NCBI RefSeq assembly: GCF_029227915.1
Contig: NC_079879.1
Span: forward strand, 23,204,501-23,268,500
From: Hydractinia symbiolongicarpus
Lineage: Eukaryota > Cnidaria > Hydrozoa > Anthoathecata > Hydractiniidae
Reading direction: 5' to 3'
DNA length: 64,000 nt
The stretch's first letter is position 1. The number at the start of each line of letters is the position of its first letter. The notes beneath the pieces were generated by a model that was given only the letters and a program-made list of their open reading frames with translations, made no database searches and was not told the DNA's origin. Made by a program: the position numbers and the translations under genes. This document shows, piece after piece, positions 22,966-35,258 of this stretch.

Positions 22966-23666
22966 AAAGCAAAATTTTTGCAGCCTGCCGGCTGCAGAGT
23001 TTTGACAAGGCGATTTCATTTGACCAGTTCGAGAAATAGCCAAAAATCGACCTTTTCCAATAATATTATGTCCAGGATTGTAGTTGTGTTAAGATTTTTA
23101 CCTACTCGTATACGGAAAATGACTTAAACAAGATATTTTAGGAATTTAAAAAGATATTCTCGCCGGAAAAGAGTTCTCACTTGGTGACGCATATGTTGTC
23201 TGACGAATAATTTTGTCAGAGGAACACTTAATCCACAATTTTCTGTCTTGGTACGCATTTTTTTCATTACTAATTTCATCCAGTTTCGAATTACCACTGC
23301 TTACAGACGGAAATTAATTTTTGTTGACGAACAAGATGTTACCTGGCAACTGTAAAATGTGCAGATTGACTAGCCAATGAGTATTTTTCATGCATACTAG
23401 TAAGGCTGTTTTACGTCGTACACATTCGGTTGCTTGAATTTTTTATCGTCGTATACATCTCAGGCATCCATTTTATGTGCATATTAGGCACTAATACCAT
23501 TCGGTTACCATTTTATCAACCTTGTTACATCCTTTTTTAAGCTGTCAATAAAGTAAACTCAAGTGAAAGTTTTTTCTTATTCATCTCAAGATCAGTACAG
23601 TATGATAAAACATCCTTAATTAATGTTTCTTTAACATTTTAATCTCTGATTTAAAATGATTGGAGT

Positions 23667-23674
23667 TATAAAAG
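23667..23674 (+). promoter_or_regulatory. TATA box of the first LBP/BPI gene
   Basis: TATAAAAG lies 210 bp upstream of the start codon. The downstream stretch, including CTCTCCTCC and GTGGAGTGCAGAAA, is conserved upstream of the second gene copy, where the box reads TATAGAAA. Confidence 0.5.
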
Positions 23675-23876
23675 GAGACCAATTGACAACGAAGGCTCTC
23701 CTCCTTACCTACTGACTTAGGTATTACATTATGTAGAGCATACATTAACTTAGTATTAAAGTTGTTAACGTAAATGGTAATTAAACTTCAACAGTGGAGT
23801 GCAGAAACCAGCATAACTAATACTTATATTCGAGAAAAGTGTAATAAGGGCAGCCTGAGAAGTATTTCTTGTCGAC

Positions 23877-26800
23877 ATGGATTGGTTAAAATTTGTCTTC
23901 GCTTTGCTTGCATTGGTAACATGGGCGTCATCTCAAGAAAGAGGTGTTCAACTACGCTTGACAAAGAAAGGAATGTTTTATGGTAAAAAGTTTCCATTTT
24001 CGTTACTTTATTTTCAATCTAACCTTGGAGGAAATAATACGGAAGGAGAAACAACTCTTTTAATTCTATTGAAACACTGCGTGAGGTTCTAGCAGGTGTC
24101 TGTATAGAAACTTAATTTGAAATTTTGGCGGTTGTGTGACTAAATTATTCGTGAATAACAATTCGCAACTATGATTGGTTATAAAAACAATAAGTTAATT
24201 TGATGATGAATTTGATAATATTATCAAAACAAGAAGCCATATTGAAATCAGTAAAATTTCTTTTGTTTTTATGTTAACATAATTAGCGAAGAAGCACATG
24301 CTCGACACTTTTGTAAACAAAAAGAAAAAGTTTATATCTCGTTTTAAAACGACGTTCTGTTATAAGAAGTTATTTCTTTAGTTAGAATAAACATTAATCC
24401 AGCACACATTTTGTCGGCACTCGTCCGGCGCATATCTATCTATATTGTTTTTCATGATCAAAGTGGTATACTCAAGCCTGCAAAAATAGGTTAATATCAT
24501 GGTTAAACGCTTATTTCCAAACGTAATGTTGAAGTTTTTAACAGCAATGTTTACCGACTTATATTAGGCACACTTTCCATACAATAATCACGTGCCTGCA
24601 GCGTGTTACAGTCAGATTTCAATAGAAAAAGTTAGCCTCTATTAAAGGAGAATATGGAATTTGATCATTTTTTTGCGAAAAAGACTCGGTCGAGCACCTC
24701 ACGCACTGATTCTTTTGAAATTAAAAACAATAGAAAATTCAATACATTTAAAGCGTACAGAAATGAAGTTGTTTCTCCTTCCGTATTCTTTCCTCCAAGA
24801 TCTAACTTTATGTAGCGAAACGTAAAACATCAAATGTCCTCGGGTCTCGTTATACCATTTTTGTCAGGATAAATATTTTTATGAATTCTGCTTACTTGTT
24901 TTTGCCTTTAATTGACATTAGTCAATTTTTTATTTTATTCACCTTGCAGCCTTTTTTTACCATTCCATTTTTTGAATTAGTTGTGCTGCTGCATAAAATC
25001 GGCGTACAACTGGGGGAGATAGTGGTGGACTTTTAGACTTAATGCCTTATCTAAGAGGGGCGAAGTAGCTTCATGTCATCAAAGGATTTGACAGAGACTG
25101 ACTTTTGGTTGGTACATTGATGCGTGTGATGATATAAAAATTGTCTTATTTTAAGCAGATACCTTTTTTGAACATGTTCTTTGCTTAACAACAACCTTCC
25201 TGTCTGATGCTCGAGTATTCGGTTTAATAAATGACACGATCCTCAAGAGGTTCAAAAAGATGTCAAATTTTACAACTACTTTCTTGCATTTTAGCTGTTT
25301 ACGTTGGTATTAGGATTATGCAAGAAGATCTAAAAAAGGATGTTATCAACACGGGTGAAAAAACTGGTAATTTTGAATACAACGTTCAAAAGTATAACAT
25401 CGCATTTTTTATTAGATTTTAATGAATCGTTTTTCTGCAACACTTAACTCTGTACACTTTGCTTGAATTTCAGTATGCGAATTACAAAAGCCGTATTTCA
25501 AAAGTATGAGTTAATACCAGTCAGTGGTACAGGTATGAGGAGTAAGGTGTCTGGCATAACATTGGAAGCATATGGTAGATTGAAGTACATATACAAAGAT
25601 GGATGGTTCATGTTTAAAGACAATATTGGAATCGATTTTAAAGCTAAAAATGTCTATTTTGATATTATCCTAAGTATTGGTATGTACAAATTTCTTTAAG
25701 GATTATACCACAAAAAATATGCATCAATATATTAGGGGTTTCGGAGCAGGAAAAGGTGTCTTTTGTTTGCAAAACAATAAATCTACGTCCTACTCTATGT
25801 AGAAACCAGGTAAACATGACAGTTTCTAAAGCTTTAAGGTGCCGGCAACGAAGAAAAGAATTACAATTCTCCCGTATTTCTTATTAGAAGATAAGTAGAG
25901 TGTAAAGTGCAACTCTGCTTTGTTCAAATTATAACTAAAATAGACTTGTATTAATTAAATTTTTTTTATTTATTTCCGGCATGTGAAATACATTGTCGGA
26001 AATGAAAAATTATCATTTGTTCTTCACAAAGCTATTCAGATTTTTCAACCAAAGTTTTCTAAAAAACATTCAAAGTGATCTATTTCTCTTTGTAACATTG
26101 TTGTTGCAATCTTCGTAATGATTTTTTCTAAAGCACCCAGGTTTCCTTGGATGGTTGCTTCTTCTTTTAACTAATATTATTGTTGCAGCGGACAATTTTT
26201 TGAAGTTCCGATGGTGTTTGCAATGGAGGGGTTTTACTGTCTTTCATTTTGAAATTGCGTAAATAAACTGTTTAAGCAACTTTGACCGTATGTTTTTTTG
26301 TTTTTTTTCGTCATACAAGGGACAAATCAAGAGACAAGAACTCTGAGTTCAAAGTTGTCTTTTGCACCCTATATATAATTCTTACTCTGTACGCTTATTT
26401 AAATAGACATTCTAGTGCAAGAGCTCTTTCAGATAGACCTATAATAGTCTTTTTTCTATCATATCAAAGGGACTGCAAAACAGCTCAAGTAAGATCTTCG
26501 TCATTGATGTTACTCTCCATCTCCATCTCCATAGATTCTGAATAACATTGTGTAATAACCAGACTACTTGAGAAGGTTAAGGTAAAAGAAATTATACCCA
26601 CTTTGTTGCAAGAATATAGACAACCTGTTAATGAAAAATTACTTTTTTATGATTTTTTACTATTCAATAGCTAATATTTTCCAGAAACAGATACATTATT
26701 TTTCGATATCTTTTGTTTTGGCAGTAAAATACAGATGCAGTCTGCAAAATGCACTACAAAACAGTAAAATCAAAAATATGTTTTGATGGGGAAGCAATGC

Positions 26801-29800
26801 AAGACTAGGGAGTGTATTTGTTAAAAATGCAATTATAAATAAACTTAAGAAGGTAATCAGTACTTTTAAAAAGATTTTAAAGTCATTGTTGTTTCTTTAA
26901 CTGGCTTTTTGTGCATTAATTTGGTATGTTTCTGTGCAGAATTTAGAAGAAATAACTAGCTACAATCCTGGTTACAATATGTTGGGACAAGACAACGAAG
27001 TTCGAAGTTCGCCACCATAAGTAATTGCGTAGGCTCATTCTATATTAGAAATCAATGTTCACTTGTCAATGTTCACTTGTCAATGTTCACTTGTCAATGT
27101 TCACTTGTCAATGTTCACTTGTCAATGTTCACTTGTCAATGTTCACTTGTCAATGTTCACTTGTCAATGTTCACTTGTCAATGTTCACTTGTCAATGTTC
27201 ACTTGTCAATGTTCACTTGTCAATGTTCACTTGTCAATGTTCACTTGTCAATGTTCACTTGTCAATGTTCACTTGTCAATGTTCACTTGTCAATGTTCAC
27301 TTGTCAATGTTCACTTGTCAATGTTCACTTGTCAATGTTCAGAGTGGACTTAGGACTTCGGATCTTAGGTTATTTGATAAATACAAATTTCTTAAATTGT
27401 GTTAATTAATGCTGACGTCAGCAAGGCCATTAATCACGAATTTCGGGGCCTACGTCCACGACGTGAATTATTTCGTTGTGTGGTTGTGCTAAAGAATGTG
27501 ACTAGCAACTCTTCAACGCTCTCTGCCTGGCCTACTTGCGTATCGAACGTGATATCTAAGATGAATTAAAAAGATGTTGTTTTCATCCTTATTGCTCATA
27601 AACCCATTTCCCCTGCAAATAGCTCAACTTTCGTGTAAATCACTAAAGTAAAAACTATACAGTCTGTTTTGTAGCCTCTTTAACAAATAAATAGCCGACA
27701 TTACACGTGATGCATCATGCCTGAATTCTCAAAGCAGCGTTTTCGAATTTGATGAATCGAAGAAAATTTTTTTTGACTTCACAATTGAACGGATGAATAT
27801 TATTTGGAGTTTGGTAAATCCCAGCAACACCAAACAACTCTGCCTGTCTTAGCAGTCATCAATAACAATAATAATGACAGTCTATTGTTCAAATAGACAA
27901 TTTTTTTTTACTGGTTAGTAAATACAAAGTTCTTTTACTAAAAAGATATTTTTAAGATTGATGATAAAGAAATTCCGTTTTTAAAATACTTCGCCTTCTT
28001 TGGTTATGCACTGGACTTAGTTCGTCTTTTAAGGCGAAAAAAATTCAAATGAAATCAACAACAAAAAATCATTAGCAGAGGGAAAAAAATAATGTTTATT
28101 GTATAAGGTTTGTAACGACTTTCTTAAGTTAGAAAAAATCCTATTTTCCTTTATTTTTTATATAGCTAGCTAACTCTTTGACGCGAATTTTCCAAAAAAC
28201 ATTTTTTTACACTATAGTATTGACTATGTCTTGCGATAGTCTAGTTTTAAAGATGAAATATTCTTAACCAAAAGTTGTAACCTATATAGTTATTATCAAT
28301 ATCTTTAAGAAAAACTTTAAATTTGTTTCCCCTAAAGAAAATTGCTTAAAACGGTTTTCCTTATACCTAAACTTTGTTTTGTAATATAGTTGTAATAAAA
28401 TAAAGTGTAATGGTAATACAGCCTCGCTCGTTGTCATTTATACTGCACAACTATTATTTTTCTAGGTTCAGATTCAAATGGTCGACCAACCATTGCAATT
28501 CAAAAGTGTTCTGCAGGCGTCAACGATATCGATATTCTTTTTAAGGGAGGACAAGCATGGCTGTACAATATATTTAGAGACATAGTTGGACAAGAACTTA
28601 AAAAGTTTTTTGGAGACCTGGTAAATGAATACGTGTTCTATAATTCCAAAAGTAGCTATCGGTATTTCAATGCTCACTGTTTCCGTGGATCTACGTAATA
28701 AGGAATACTGTAGTTTTTGCTACTATATTTAAGCTCTGCAAACTGGTAACCAAAGAAATCAACACGAGAGCAAAAAGTGAACTCGCAACCTTTCTAGGTA
28801 AAATCACAGACATTGATAAAAATTTGTTTTGCAATGCGTTGTCAGCAAAAAAAATGTGTTCTATGTTTTTTCCAGTTGTCAGTACAATCGATGAATGGGC
28901 CAAAATTGATTATCGTTTAACACAAGCACCAGTTTTCACGTCTGAACATATGGATGTTTACTTGAAGGTTTGTCATGAAATTTTAGATTTATACTGCCAT
29001 TAAATGTTTCTATTAAAATAATGAAATCCTTTGATAAACTGCAACATTCTCACTTTCTAGGGTGAATTTAAATCAGTCAAGGACCCTAAAGAACCCAAGT
29101 CACTGATGCCCACATTTTCAACCTCGAGTGATCAAAACCGTATGATATACCTTTGGTTAACTGATTATACTCTAAACAGTGCTGGACAAGTGTACAACAA
29201 AAGTGGACGCTTGTATGCAACATTTGCAGCATGGGACGACAAGGTAAAGGAACAAACAACTTTTAACTATTGAAGATATTATTTCGGTTTGTCTGTTCAG
29301 TATTCATATTACTGTGGAAAGTTTATCATTTATCGAGTTTTAAGGCAACACAAGATCAAATGCATTCTTAACTCTAAAGACACCCTAAGAAGCACTTTGT
29401 CTAAACCAAAAGACAAAATAAACCTGGAAGAACAAAGCAATGTTGTTTACGAAATCCCGTGCAAAGATTGTGATGCAGTGTAAATAGGCGCAACAAAAAG
29501 AAAGTTTAAGCAACGAGTACAAGAACATATGCGCGCAGTGAGAAACGGAGATGTGAAGAAAAATGAAAACGCGGACCACAGCTGGATCAGAAGTCATCAG
29601 TTTAATTGGGATGAGAAGAAAATCATTGACAGAGAATCCAGAACAACGGCCAGGAAGATTAAAGAAACCATCAACAGTGTAGAACGTGACAAACACATTA
29701 ACAGCATCGTATCAACTTTCTGAGAATTGGTTACCAGCCCTACAGAAGAAGTAGTTACCTACATCTAGGTCTGAAAATGTTAATTACCGTAATTAACTGT

Positions 29801-31936
29801 AATTATCAGCTCGTCATATAAATATATGCGCAACATCATCTTACTTTGCCCGATCATGGGAGAAGGATCTCCCGAAACGTCGCTACTAAACTATCATGTT
29901 CAAGAAATGATAAACTTTCCACAGTAACTTATAACCATTTTATCATCACTTTTTTGGTACTCACTGGTAGACTTGTGATAAACTTTCCCTTCTAGTGCAG
30001 AAAGTCGAGGTTTCAAGCCCTGATAGGGTCATACGAGAGACTATACCAGTGTTAATCAATCAATATTTTCTGCTTAGTATTCATGAAATAAGATTGATAC
30101 CTTAGGTGGTTGCCTAGTGGAGCATTTACTGCGATTGTACGCTTGAAATAGTCGTTTCAAATGTGGAACGCTTCGCAGAACTCTATTGATAACAGCAGCA
30201 ATAACGATTGATAGGCTATCTTAGGTTAAATATTTATAACAACAGTTAGTGATAATATGGGTGTCGCGTATCGAAGTAGCCTTCATAAAACTAATAATAA
30301 ACTGGAACTTTAGAACGTCAGTTAAAACACACTTTCTTTTTTTGTAAGAATCAAAATAAGATTTTGTTATAGGTACCAGAAGATTTAAAGAGTACTTTAA
30401 ACACAGGAACATTTGCTTTGTTATTTCCAAAGGTATATCTTCCATTTATACTGTATTGCTGATGTGTGATTATTTTCTCTATTTAGAATTAATTCTTCTT
30501 TTTTCATTCTTTAGCTGCAAGAAATGTATCCAAACGCACCCATAAGTTTAGAATTAAAATCATATAAACCACCGGTAATTAAAATTGGAAAAGATCAGCT
30601 AAAACTCCGTTTTTATACGCATGCGTTGTTTAACGTGAAAGATACATCGAATAAAATTATCCGAGTTTTTTCCGCCAGATTTGTAAGTCATTGTTTTACA
30701 GTTACATAGCGTTTTCACTACACTAACTAAAAAATTTTAATAATTGCGTTTCGTATTTAGGATATCACTGCCACGGGTTTGATTGGCATACAAAGAAATA
30801 ACATCAGTGGAAAAATATCTTCATTTGAGTATGCTTCAACAATCTATTATAACTTCTTTTTACATGTATCAAAGTTCAATTGAGCTGCAGAAATTGTGCA
30901 TTACCGTACATGCAAATATATAACACACTTTCTTTTCTACTTTGAAAGGAAGTCTCGCAAGTTTATAATCTTTCTCACAAAAAAATCATATATTTTGAAA
31001 ATTATACTCAGTAAAACCTGTGATTGCAAGAAAGCAAAAAAGCGAAAAAGCGTCAGATAAAAAATTATGTGAAAAATTTATTATAGCTACGTTGCAAAGG
31101 TTTTATCATCAAATGTTGGAAAGATAACAGTAAGATATTAACAACGCATTTAAGTTAAACCTGTCGACTTTTTTTAAAACTTACTGAAACATTTGCCTTT
31201 TTTAGATTCCATTAGATTCACCACTTGTCAAATTAATATTTCAATCCACATTAATCGACAAAGCAAACCGTAAGTGCAGCTCCTATATGTTTCACAACTT
31301 TTCGAATAAAAATCACATGTACTATTTTTTATATGTATACATACATATATAAATATATATACATCTATACATCTATACATTTATACATCTATACATCTAT
31401 ATATCTATACATCTATACATCTATACATTTATACATCTCTACATCTCTACATCTCTACATCTCTACATCTCTACATCTCTACATCTCTACATCTCTACAT
31501 CTCTACATCTCTACATCTCTACATCTCTACATCTCTACATCTCTACATCTCTACATCTCTACATCTCTACATCTCTACATCTCTACATCTCTACATCTCT
31601 ACATCTCTACATCTATACATCTATACATCTATACATCTATACATCTATACATCTATACATCTATACATCTATACATCTATACATCTATACATCTATACAT
31701 CTATACATCTATACATCTATACATCTATACATCTATACATATATACATATATACATATATACATATATACATATATACATCTATACATCTATACATATAT
31801 ACATATATACATATATACATATATACATATATACATATATACATATATACATATATACATATATACATATATACATATATACATATATACATATATACAT
31901 ATATACATATATACATATATACATATATATACATAT

Positions 31937-31969
<33 letters not shown>

Positions 31970-32386
31970 TATATACATATATACATATATACATATATAC
32001 ATATATACATATATACATATATACATATAAAAAATAGTATATTTGTATATTTTTAGCTATCCTTCAAAGAGGATTTCCGTTACCGAAAGTGAATGATATT
32101 GATTTCACTAATTTTGACGTGAAGTTGGAAAAGGTAAGAATCGTCTTCATACGTTAAATTTTTGTTTCATAGATTTAAGAAGCAATAAAACTCAAATAAC
32201 GCTACATTTACTCCTTGTATGTAGCGCAACAGTGTCTGACGCTTGTCATATAGTCATAAAAGTCATACAACATCTCTTGATATTATCATATATGATGTAG
32301 ATTTCCATTGATCAACATTGTTTGTATTTTTTTAGAATGTCATCCGCATTGGTACTGACATTAAGTATGTCAAAGGCAAAAAGTAA
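23877..32386 (+). CDS. LBP/BPI-family lipid-binding protein, gene 1 of a tandem pair
   Basis: Fourteen exons join to 477 aa: 23877-23982, 25295-25391, 25474-25679, 28466-28620, 28734-28797, 28876-28967, 29061-29243, 30373-30432, 30515-30682, 30761-30828, 31087-31129, 31206-31269, 32057-32133 and 32336-32386. The length matches bactericidal/permeability-increasing protein. It has a signal peptide (about residues 1-20), then two BPI-type halves. The stretch [11 protein letters not shown] through AWLYNIF and the following LC carry the two conserved Cys (151 and 190) of the family disulfide. The family binds lipopolysaccharide or other lipids outside the cell; a role in innate defence is likely but inferred. 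Exon lengths equal those of gene 2 exactly. Introns are enlarged by a minisatellite (intron 3), a Penelope fragment and SINE (intron 7) and a hexanucleotide satellite (intron 12). Confidence 0.93.
27054..27341. repeat. 14-bp minisatellite in intron 3 of LBP/BPI gene 1
   Basis: About 20 near-perfect copies of AATGTTCACTTGTC. Because 14 is not a multiple of three and no unit carries a stop, three plus-strand frames are open with the same 14-residue periodic peptide. No splice sites tie these frames to the host gene. Confidence 0.95.
27410..27535. repeat. Dispersed repeat with TGCTGACGTCAGCA palindrome, copy 2
   Basis: Shares the 14-bp palindrome, an ACGACG-containing middle and the CTGCCTGGCCTAC end with 22849-22965. 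It lies in intron 3 of LBP/BPI gene 1, right after the minisatellite. Confidence 0.45.
29309..29927 (+). mobile_element. Penelope-like fragment bounded by perfect 23-bp inverted repeats
   Basis: Lies in intron 7 of LBP/BPI gene 1. Two frames interrupted by a stop (29289-29483 and 29485-29723) encode a GIY-YIG-type endonuclease: [13 protein letters not shown], then an IG-like turn, [17 protein letters not shown] and [16 protein letters not shown]. This is the C-terminal domain of a Penelope lineage different from the one at 12-15 kb. The segment is flanked by TTACTGTGGAAAGTTTATCATTT and its exact reverse complement (29905-29927). Broken and non-autonomous. Confidence 0.8.
29950..30240 (+). repeat. 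SINE-like dispersed repeat, copy 2
   Basis: Begins with a tRNA-like head (ACTGGTAGACTTGTGATAA as box A region and GGTTTCAAGCCC as box B) and shares ordered motifs with the copy at 4520-4815. Ends in AACAACAG after TAGGCTATCTTAGGTTAAATA. A deleted remnant is found at the matching place in gene 2 (39022-39105). Confidence 0.55.
31333..32030. repeat. Compound hexanucleotide satellite in intron 12 of LBP/BPI gene 1
   Basis: About 700 bp of 6-bp units in three blocks: ACATCT C/T units first, then TATACATC units, then TATACATA units merging into pure TA. All six-frame open stretches here are artefacts of the repeat. The matching intron in gene 2 is only 76 bp and lacks it, so the array arose after the duplication. 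Confidence 0.95.
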
Positions 32387-32433
32387 AGTTTCAAGAAAAG
32401 TCTTTCTACAGTTTATTTTTAATTTTATATTTT
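32299..32433 (+). repeat. 135-bp tract identical to 40337-40471
   Basis: Covers the end of intron 13, exon 14 and the start of the 3' UTR of LBP/BPI gene 1. It is base-for-base the same as 40337-40471 in gene 2, although neighbouring introns and exons differ clearly. Confidence 0.9.
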
Positions 32434-33454
32434 AACGATATTAGTGTTTGTGTACTTTTAAATACAGTAGCTAACTAAAAATTCCCTTGCATTGGTATAC
32501 CTGACTTAAAAGCAGTCAAATGTTCAAGTCTCACCACCAAAAAGCGAATGATTTCTTTCACGACTGATTAGGAAGGTCTTAGTTTCAAGCAAGATCTTGG
32601 TCAGCCTAACAACTTACTTTCCAGAACATGTATTGCTTCAAAAGTACTAGTATAATCTATAAACCAGGTAGCCAACTTATTTTAAGCGATTTATTTTTGG
32701 ATGGAGCAAGAAACCTAACGTAAAAATTTTAAAAAACATAAAAACTCATAGGGTACCTATTGTATAAAAAATAGGTCCTCTGAATTTTCCATCATCTTGC
32801 CGAGGAGCAAGGTAATGACATCAAAATTTATGTAATGTTTGCCGCTTTATGGGGGGAGGGGGAGGGGGGGGGGAGCTCTTATTAAAGATGGCGATCGAAT
32901 TTGCATGCAAGTAGCTTTTACCTTGTTCGTTTTGTGTCAATGCTATCTTAGAAATTAGATCAGGCAAAAAAAACAAAAACTTTTTCTTAAATACTGTTAT
33001 GTGAACGTTTTGAGCTTAAATTGTTAAAAAGCGAGAGGTTAACTTTAAGGATATTTCACAAAAAAGACTACCTAACCATGTAATTATCGATAAGTCACCA
33101 TGACAGCATACCTGACTTCATATTGTGTCGCTAATTAAAACTTATGAAATGTCACCAAATTTCCATCCTATTTCCACGGTATGTTTCAGAAGTTAGTAAA
33201 AAAAAAATAGAAGGAAAAGAAGCTGTTTTCCTGGGTTTAAGCTGCGAATAAAAGTAAATAAATTTGAAATTCGGAATATCAAACACAAGGAATTTTACCA
33301 AAAACAAGGAATTTTACCTAAATCAATTTTGACTCTCAAAAAGCGCAGCCTCGCTAAAGAAAGAAGATAGGTTTATGGATGGGGCTGGAAAGTGTGAAAC
33401 AGAAATTTTATGCTACTATCGCTCAACAGCTTTTTTTGTTTAAATGTTTATAAC
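32387..33454. other. Spacer after LBP/BPI gene 1, no gene seen
   Basis: AT-rich with a poly-G tract at about 32850-32872. A TGAGTCTCACCACCA/AAATGACTTCTTTCAC-like patch around 32540-32600 resembles the sequence after the MITE downstream of gene 2 (41306 on), so part of this flank belongs to the duplicated unit. Confidence 0.45.
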
Positions 33455-33600
33455 TATTTACCGAAGTATTTCAGGACATCACTGTAAGGTTTTCTTGCGA
33501 TTTCTGTTTAATGTTTCTGGGGTGGATTTAATGCTTCACACGACACAGCATACTAGCCAGGATCTCGATTTTTGTGTCGCCAGTTGATGATAAATTGCAT
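33455..33600. repeat. 3' flank of the segmental duplication, copy 1
   Basis: The stretch GAAGTATTTCAGGACATCACTGTAAGG followed by TTTCTTGC, GTTTAATGTT and GGTGGATTTAATGCTT matches 41820-41960 downstream of LBP/BPI gene 2. It marks how far the duplicated unit reaches past the genes. Confidence 0.65.
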
Positions 33601-33849
33601 GAGAATGAGAATGAGAACATTGCTGGTTGAAACTAAATCAGTTATAAAGAAAGTCTATTCGATGCGGGAAGTATCTTTTGAGGAAAAATCATATGTGCAT
33701 AAATGTTCAACAATCTAGTTGTGATCTGGTGCCTACGAGGTTGGTTAAACTTGATTTTTGGGCCTTACAGATACAAAAAGAAGCTGACGCAGGAAGTCGG
33801 AACCAGATTCACAGCGTAAAAATATGCTTTTTATTTTCAAAATAAACAT

Positions 33850-34043
33850 TGCTTGCACGTATGAGGTTACTTACAGGTAAGATAAAATGAATAGAATTTT
33901 TGTATGCACCTCCCCCCTGCCGATAAAAATGTTAATCCCAAGCACTGGGGCAGTAAAGTTAATTTCTGATGGAAATATATGCTGAAGTTATAAAGTACTG
34001 ACGGAGAAGTTTCGTGACCTTGATAATAAACATACGCTGTCAG
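33850..34043 (+). pseudogene. Stray copy of CHMP7 coding exon 1
   Basis: Matches CHMP7 exon 1 (55105-55339) over most of its length, including GTATGCACCTnCCCCTGCCG, AATGTTAATCCCAAGCACTGGG and the exon end TCAGGTAAGAAAC with its splice donor. About 30 bp in the middle are missing and stops interrupt the frame. Because the donor and some following intron sequence are kept, it came from genomic duplication and not from a spliced mRNA. It sits between the two LBP/BPI genes, some 21 kb from the parent exon. Confidence 0.85.
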
Positions 34044-34143
34044 GTAAGAAACAAATCTAAGTATTATCTGTGCAGATAACTACGACATTGGTAAATTTAG
34101 CTTTGCAATGCTAGTTTCTGTTGCACTTGATAAAGTATAGTTA

Positions 34144-34397
34144 GGATTTGATTTACAAATCACGGATGTCGAGATCAAGGCATGGGATCCCCAGGGAACT
34201 CATTATCAAGCATCTGATTCAGCAATGCAAGCATCAGATCGCCTAAACCAGAAATATTGAAGTTACAACATAACGCATTTTCCTTATACCCAGAGGCTGG
34301 AGAACTCACAATTTTCGCCATCCCAGGTGGGGGCCTCACAAAGTCAGTAAAACAGCAAGCTGTACCTCTTGATTTGGTAAATCTTCGGGTTTATAGG
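34144..34397 (+). pseudogene. Unassigned coding-like fragments
   Basis: Two short segments look like protein. 34144-34260 gives 38 residues (containing DVEIKAWDPQGTHYQASDS) ending in a stop. About 34284-34397 gives another 38 (containing AGELTIFAIPGGGLTKSV and PLDLVNLRVYR) ending at a GT. Codon use and residue mix are gene-like, but I recognise no family and see no start or full exon chain. They may be exons or remnants dragged in with the CHMP7 fragment. Confidence 0.35.
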
Positions 34398-34975
34398 TAC
34401 TTTTGTGTAACGAAAATTTGACTCGCTATTTCTTTCTTATTTTCTTTCTTTTTTATTTCCATCAAGATTTGGCATCGTAACAGATGCTAGATATAACATT
34501 TGTTGGCAAAAAAGTGCCACTTTGCGATTGAAGAATGTGGAAAATAACTAGCTTCCATCAACTTCACTTTTTTCACAATGTAACTGTTAGAAGAAAAATT
34601 GGGTGAGATTACATAGCCTCTGTTATTCGAAACACAATTTCTATTTAAAAGAGAACATACCTAGATTCCATTGTAGTTGTAATTGAATGTAAAATATAAT
34701 AAAAACGCGTTTTAAAATTACTATTACTTCACTAAACATATGAACTTCACTATTTGCTTTTTCCTTTCCCATTCAATCTATCGAACACACACTTTCACAT
34801 GCTTAATCTGGACTTCCTCACTAATTTCATTCGATCGAACGTACGTACGTCTTGCTTCGAATAAACTTAACATATCATCTCTGATATGTTAGGTTGAAAA
34901 AATAAGAAAATAATGCGAAAAAATTAGATTTTTATTGAAATAAAACATCGCCGAAAAAAACTAATAAAAAAAAGA

Positions 34976-35070
34976 TCAGGGTATCGGGTCTTGGGTATCG
35001 GTATCAGGGTATTGGCTCTCGGGTATCGGTGTCAGGGTCTCGGGTATCACATAGGGTATCGGGTCTCACT
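34976..35070. repeat. GGGTATCGG degenerate tandem repeat
   Basis: Several units of GGGTATCGGTATCA, GGGTCTCGGGTATC and related forms over about 95 bp. Confidence 0.7.
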
Positions 35071-35250
35071 TTTCTCATATGCCGCGAAACAAGGCATCTA
35101 AATAGAGAATGAAAGATTTAAATTAATGAATCAAGTAAAGTGAAAGACGTATTGATGTAGTGGTTTCGATATATTCTGTTCAAGAAAAACAACTTTAATT
35201 AGTTTTTCTTTCACATTCTATATGATTTAAATGATTCATAATGCTTGAGT

Positions 35251-35258
35251 TATAGAAA
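35251..35258 (+). promoter_or_regulatory. TATA-like element of the second LBP/BPI gene
   Basis: TATAGAAA at the position matching the TATAAAAG of gene 1, 252 bp before the start codon. The change from A to G in the fifth position may weaken it; this is inference. Confidence 0.4.

Noticed and set aside
22478-23043. Short ORFs on both strands between the precursor gene and LBP/BPI gene 1
   Set aside because: No splice context; one overlaps the palindrome-bearing dispersed repeat.
27054-27341. CRISPR array
   Set aside because: Units follow directly on one another with no unique spacers, in an animal intron.
27055-27409. Three Cys/Val/His-periodic ORFs
   Set aside because: Products of the 14-bp minisatellite, without start context or splice links.
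31333-32037. Long Thr/Ile/Tyr-rich ORFs on both strands
   Set aside because: All are translations of the hexanucleotide satellite in an intron.
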